Shown: in pieces, positions 21,443-24,489 of the stretch
Layout: every line of letters begins with the position of its first letter
Position numbering within the stretch: the stretch's first letter is position 1
From: an uncultured Anaerolineales bacterium
Lineage (GTDB): Bacteria; Chloroflexota; Anaerolineae; Anaerolineales; Villigracilaceae
DNA: 24,489 nt
Direction of reading: 5' to 3'
Assembly: GCA_937928015.1 (NCBI GenBank)
Contig: CALFXA010000045.1
Coordinates: 1-24,489, forward strand
Made by a program: the position numbers and the translations under genes
The notes under the pieces: model-generated
Told to the model about the DNA's origin: nothing
What the model saw: the letters and a program-made list of their open reading frames with translations, nothing else
Databases searched by the model: none

Positions 21443-23227
21443 ATGTCAAACCTACTTGAACAAATACAAAGAATATTATTAGGGTTTGACGACTCGGAAG
21501 AAAAGATGCATGAGTCCGATATCCAGATTGCTCTCCGAGGTATTGAGACGGCTAATCTGGAAAAGGACGAAAATTCCGAATTTATATATCAGGCAGAAAC
21601 TATGGCCTTTGGTTTCTGCGAGGATTATCATGCAGATGGTGGTTGGGGAACTTACTACGGTCCAATGGTTGTTCTAAAAAATGAAGAAGGACAGTGGGTA
21701 GAAGGCCCGAGTATTCAACTAGTTACTCCCAAAATTTTATCTTATTGGGTTAATAGAGCTAATGAGTGCAAAAATCCATTACTAAAGTTGAGATACGCTG
21801 ATTTAGTTTGGGATTTCTCTAGCAGCGTGACTGGAAAGCCAGCTAATTACACTATCGCATACCTAGTGATTGATTCGATTGTGTCATTTATAGCTAAAGA
21901 AAATTATAAACACCCAGTCGAAGTTATAAAAAAGCTGAAAAGAGGATTACATATAGCATTAGGCTTGAACGATGAATCTCGAATTGATTTAATGAAATCT
22001 GCGATGATGGCTTTCGAAGATAAGATAGCCCAGGATAATCTTGCAGGCCTTTGGGGATTCAGTTTTGATGAACTGTTAGATAATAAAAAAATATCCATAT
22101 CGGATAAAGAAAAACGGAAAATAATTAAAGACATGGAGGCTCGACTTGAGAGGATTACAAGTAACGAGCTACCCGATACTCATTCAGCACAACTCGCTGC
22201 TATTCGTTTAGCACAATACTATAGGAAATTAGGTCGTTTTGAAGATTTCTGGAGAGTCTTAAGGATGTATGGGGAATCCATAATTAAAACTGTTGCAAAG
22301 GTAGATCCCCTTGCAGGTTCAATGCATGTTGAGAATTTGTACAACCTTTATTATGAGTATGGAATGAAAGAGGATGCGGATAAATTGACAGGATTGCTTA
22401 GGGAGTTAGGCGAGAAATCCTCGAATGAAATGAAATCGTATTCTCATGAATTCACAATCACTAAAGATGAAATTGAAAATCTTCTTGATTATTTGACAGA
22501 TGGAGAGGCTGAACAGGCTTTTCACCGAATTGCTTTATATTATTTGCCTAATCCCGAAGAGATTCGACAGTTGGTTATCGACTTATCTAAAGAGGCCCCT
22601 CTGCAATTTCTTATCCCTATGAATATTGTGGATTGGGAAGGCCGTTCAATTGCTAAAATTGGCCCAATAGAAAGTGATTTAGAAGGAAGAGTAATAAATC
22701 ATATTGCCCAGCAAATATCCTTCTCATCAGTTTTCTTACGGGCAACTATAGACAGGTTACATACTAAATTTTCTCTAACAACAGAGTTTTTTCTGAACTA
22801 TCTCTTTCGGTCTGCTATTTTTGTGGAAAACCATAGAGCGATAATATCTGCGGGAATTAAAGCTTATTTTGATGGCGACCACGTCGTGGCTGCACATGTT
22901 CTTATTCCACAAATTGAACATGCGATTAGATATCTACTTAAATTGCTAGGACGCCCGATATATAAACCAGGGCGAAATGGCGCGTTGTATTTAAGAACTC
23001 TTGATGAGTTGTTACGCGATGAAGGCGTTATTAATACTTTTGGAGAACGAGGAGTAACATACTTGAGAGTTTTATTAACTGATCAGCGAGGATTGAATCT
23101 ACGAAATGATGTGTGTCATAGTACTCTCCACCCTGATAAGTTTTCTTGGGTTATGACAGACAGAAATTTTCATGTATTCTTGCTATTGGCGCTAGTGAGA
23201 GAAAAACATAATCAAGAGCAGGAGTAA
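21443..23227 (+). CDS. HEPN/DUF4209-like protein, possible RNase effector
   Basis: A 594-residue soluble protein with no signal peptide. The N-terminal ~350 residues are mostly helical, with repeat-like features ('RLAQYYRKLGRFEDFWRVLRMY', 'ENLYNLYYEYGMKEDADKL') suggestive of TPR-like helices. The C-terminal third carries 'YFDGDHVVAAHVLIPQIEHAIRYLL' and 'GLNLRNDVCHSTL', typical of DUF4209. Arg554-x4-His559 fits the HEPN R-x(4-6)-H RNase motif. HEPN proteins often act in toxin-antitoxin, abortive infection or other defence systems. Composition is far more AT-rich than its neighbours: 38% GC in bases 22801-22860, against 63% in bases 23281-23340 of herA. It sits 3 bases after the GT87 stop and 5 before herA. 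Function unproven. Confidence 0.6.
   Translation: MSNLLEQIQRILLGFDDSEEKMHESDIQIALRGIETANLEKDENSEFIYQAETMAFGFCEDYHADGGWGTYYGPMVVLKNEEGQWVEGPSIQLVTPKILSYWVNRANECKNPLLKLRYADLVWDFSSSVTGKPANYTIAYLVIDSIVSFIAKENYKHPVEVIKKLKRGLHIALGLNDESRIDLMKSAMMAFEDKIAQDNLAGLWGFSFDELLDNKKISISDKEKRKIIKDMEARLERITSNELPDTHSAQLAAIRLAQYYRKLGRFEDFWRVLRMYGESIIKTVAKVDPLAGSMHVENLYNLYYEYGMKEDADKLTGLLRELGEKSSNEMKSYSHEFTITKDEIENLLDYLTDGEAEQAFHRIALYYLPNPEEIRQLVIDLSKEAPLQFLIPMNIVDWEGRSIAKIGPIESDLEGRVINHIAQQISFSSVFLRATIDRLHTKFSLTTEFFLNYLFRSAIFVENHRAIISAGIKAYFDGDHVVAAHVLIPQIEHAIRYLLKLLGRPIYKPGRNGALYLRTLDELLRDEGVINTFGERGVTYLRVLLTDQRGLNLRNDVCHSTLHPDKFSWVMTDRNFHVFLLLALVREKHNQEQE
23220..23224 (+). promoter_or_regulatory. herA ribosome binding site inside the upstream gene's last codons
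   Basis: AGGAG, formed by the final codons of the HEPN-like gene, lies eight bases before the herA ATG at 23233. herA initiation is therefore likely coupled to translation of the upstream gene. Confidence 0.7.
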
Positions 23228-23232
23228 TTCTC

Positions 23233-24489
23233 ATGCAAATTCAACGCAAACAAATCGGTTATCTCGTCGGCGGCGGGCTGAAGGAAAACTTCCGCGTGCG
23301 GCTGACCGTCTCGCCGCAGGACATTCAGGAGGGCGCGTTCGTCGTGCTCCAGAGCGGAGCGTGGAATTACTACGGCATCGTGACCGACATCCAGCTCGGG
23401 GCCACGGACCCGCGTTTCGCGGATGAACCCGTGGAGGGACGCTTCCCCGCGCACATCGCCAAGGCCCTGCACGGACAGACGCTCTACGCCAACCTCGAAG
23501 TGCTGCCCAATCTGATGCTCGAAACGGGACCCGACGAAGGCACGTCCGAATATCTCCAATGGCGCGGCATGATCGACGCGGGTCTGAAGGACGCGCCGCG
23601 CATTTTGCCCGTCAAGAACGTGCCGCCGCATCACGCGCAGGTCTTCCTCGCGGACCAGGCCGACATTGCCGAGATCTTCGGCGCGGCGGGCGAGAAGGGC
23701 AACTTCGTTATCGGGTACACACGCGAGCAGAATCATCCCGTGTGCATCGACCTGGACAAGTTCGTGCAGCGGTCCTCGGGCGTGTTCGGCGCCACGGGCA
23801 CGGGCAAATCCTTCCTCACGCGCCTGGTACTGGCAGGGCTGATGCACTACAACAAGGCCTCGGTATTGGTGTTGGACATGCACAACGAGTACGGCTTCGA
23901 CGATGTGGCCTCAGACACGAAGAATCCCGTGACGGGACTGAAGACCAAGTTCAAGTCGAAGGTGCGGGTAGTCGGCCTGGGCGCGGGATCCACCATCCGT
24001 GGACAGATCCCCGATTTCAATCTGGAGATCGCCATGAGCGACGTCTCCACCGCGGACATCGAAACCCTCAGCCGCGAGTTGAACCTGAAGGACACCACGC
24101 CCACCACCTTGAACGCGCTGTATGGCTCGTTCCGCAATGACTGGTTCCTGCGCTTCAAGAGCATGAACCGCGAGGAAGTGGAGATCACCGACGAGAAGGG
24201 CAAGACCAAAAAGGTACCACACCCCGAAAGCGTGGCGGCCTGGGCCAATGAGACTGGCGTGAACGTGATGGCGGCTGAGGCCCTGCACGACAAGCTGCGG
24301 CGTCTGTTCGGCAGCCCGTACATCGTGGAAGCGCCCGCCTCGGACAGTGTGCGCGAGATCATCGGGTCGCTCGAGAACGGACAACACGTGGTGCTGTCGT
24401 TCGGCGAGCACGAAAGCGACCTGGATTATCTGCTGGTCTCGAACCTGCTGACGCGCAAGATCCGCAATGCCTGGGAGCACAAGACCAAC
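23233..24489 (+). CDS. herA: HerA-type hexameric DNA helicase/translocase, 3' end outside window
   Basis: The frame is open from the ATG at 23233 to the right edge: 419 residues without a stop, so the C-terminus is missing. Residues ~1-95 look like a HAS-barrel ('KQIGYLVGGGLKENFRVRL', 'GAFVVLQSGAWNYYGIVTDIQLG'). Walker A 'GATGTGKS' is at 186-193 (Lys192). The Walker B strand 'SVLVLDMHNEYGFD' gives Asp215 and Glu219, the HerA/FtsK-type Asp-x-His-x-Glu pattern. The sensor and arginine-finger region lies partly beyond the window. HerA threads double-stranded DNA and activates NurA for end resection; some HerA relatives instead power antiviral effectors. Same strand as nurA. Confidence 0.9.
   Translation, partial: MQIQRKQIGYLVGGGLKENFRVRLTVSPQDIQEGAFVVLQSGAWNYYGIVTDIQLGATDPRFADEPVEGRFPAHIAKALHGQTLYANLEVLPNLMLETGPDEGTSEYLQWRGMIDAGLKDAPRILPVKNVPPHHAQVFLADQADIAEIFGAAGEKGNFVIGYTREQNHPVCIDLDKFVQRSSGVFGATGTGKSFLTRLVLAGLMHYNKASVLVLDMHNEYGFDDVASDTKNPVTGLKTKFKSKVRVVGLGAGSTIRGQIPDFNLEIAMSDVSTADIETLSRELNLKDTTPTTLNALYGSFRNDWFLRFKSMNREEVEITDEKGKTKKVPHPESVAAWANETGVNVMAAEALHDKLRRLFGSPYIVEAPASDSVREIIGSLENGQHVVLSFGEHESDLDYLLVSNLLTRKIRNAWEHKTN

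Noticed and set aside
1..24489. CRISPR array, transposase, phage genes or replication origin
   Set aside because: No regularly spaced direct repeats, no transposase or integrase motifs and no DnaA-box cluster were seen on either strand.

Overview
The window is a dense bacterial chromosome segment of about 24.5 kb. It is mostly GC-rich (roughly 60% or above in lines I counted), with short intergenic gaps, many overlapping stop/start codons, and several TTG/GTG starts with clear Shine-Dalgarno (SD) sequences. The gene mix suggests Chloroflexota, probably Anaerolineae: a bacterial NurA/HerA pair, a CBS-GAF protein, lipoproteins with Pro/Thr-rich linkers, a type II NADH dehydrogenase and Rex-like operators. 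This assignment is inference from gene content; no rRNA or marker search was possible.

Layout. Positions 1-3158 (+): a 5'-truncated CBS/GAF protein, a calcineurin-like phosphoesterase, a ParB-like-fold protein and a DapA-family aldolase/lyase, ended by a strong terminator. Positions 3174-6463 (-): RNase HII, a family 2 glycosyltransferase, a membrane protein with a NERD-like domain and a small conserved protein, apparently one operon; upstream of it lies a separate membrane-anchored coiled-coil protein. tRNA-Pro(UGG) follows on the same strand. Positions 6725-10082 (+): a lipoprotein esterase, a GalE-like epimerase, a metallo-beta-lactamase-fold hydrolase and an M50-type membrane protease. 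Positions 10130-13449 (+): type II NADH dehydrogenase behind a well-formed promoter flanked by two Rex-like sites, then a DMT transporter translationally coupled to Era. A YhhN-family membrane protein follows. Positions 14281-17569 (-): a YcxB-like protein, a YitT-family protein, a beta-hydroxyacid dehydrogenase and a SIMPL-domain lipoprotein.

Positions 17694-24489 (+) are the most interesting region. NurA nuclease heads the series, followed by a two-helix membrane protein, a protein that looks like a stand-alone HAS-barrel, a GT87-type membrane glycosyltransferase, a clearly AT-richer HEPN/DUF4209-like gene, and the HerA helicase, which runs off the end of the window. The HEPN-like gene is fitted between its neighbours with gaps of 3 and 5 bases, and its last codons supply HerA's ribosome binding site. 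This looks like acquisition of an accessory gene, possibly defensive, into a DNA end-processing locus.

No gene-free stretch exceeds 300 bases. The intergenic regions hold promoters, five convincing intrinsic terminators, a dispersed GC-rich repeat family in two full-length copies plus two short related pieces, another probable dispersed repeat, and a 16-bp perfect inverted repeat.
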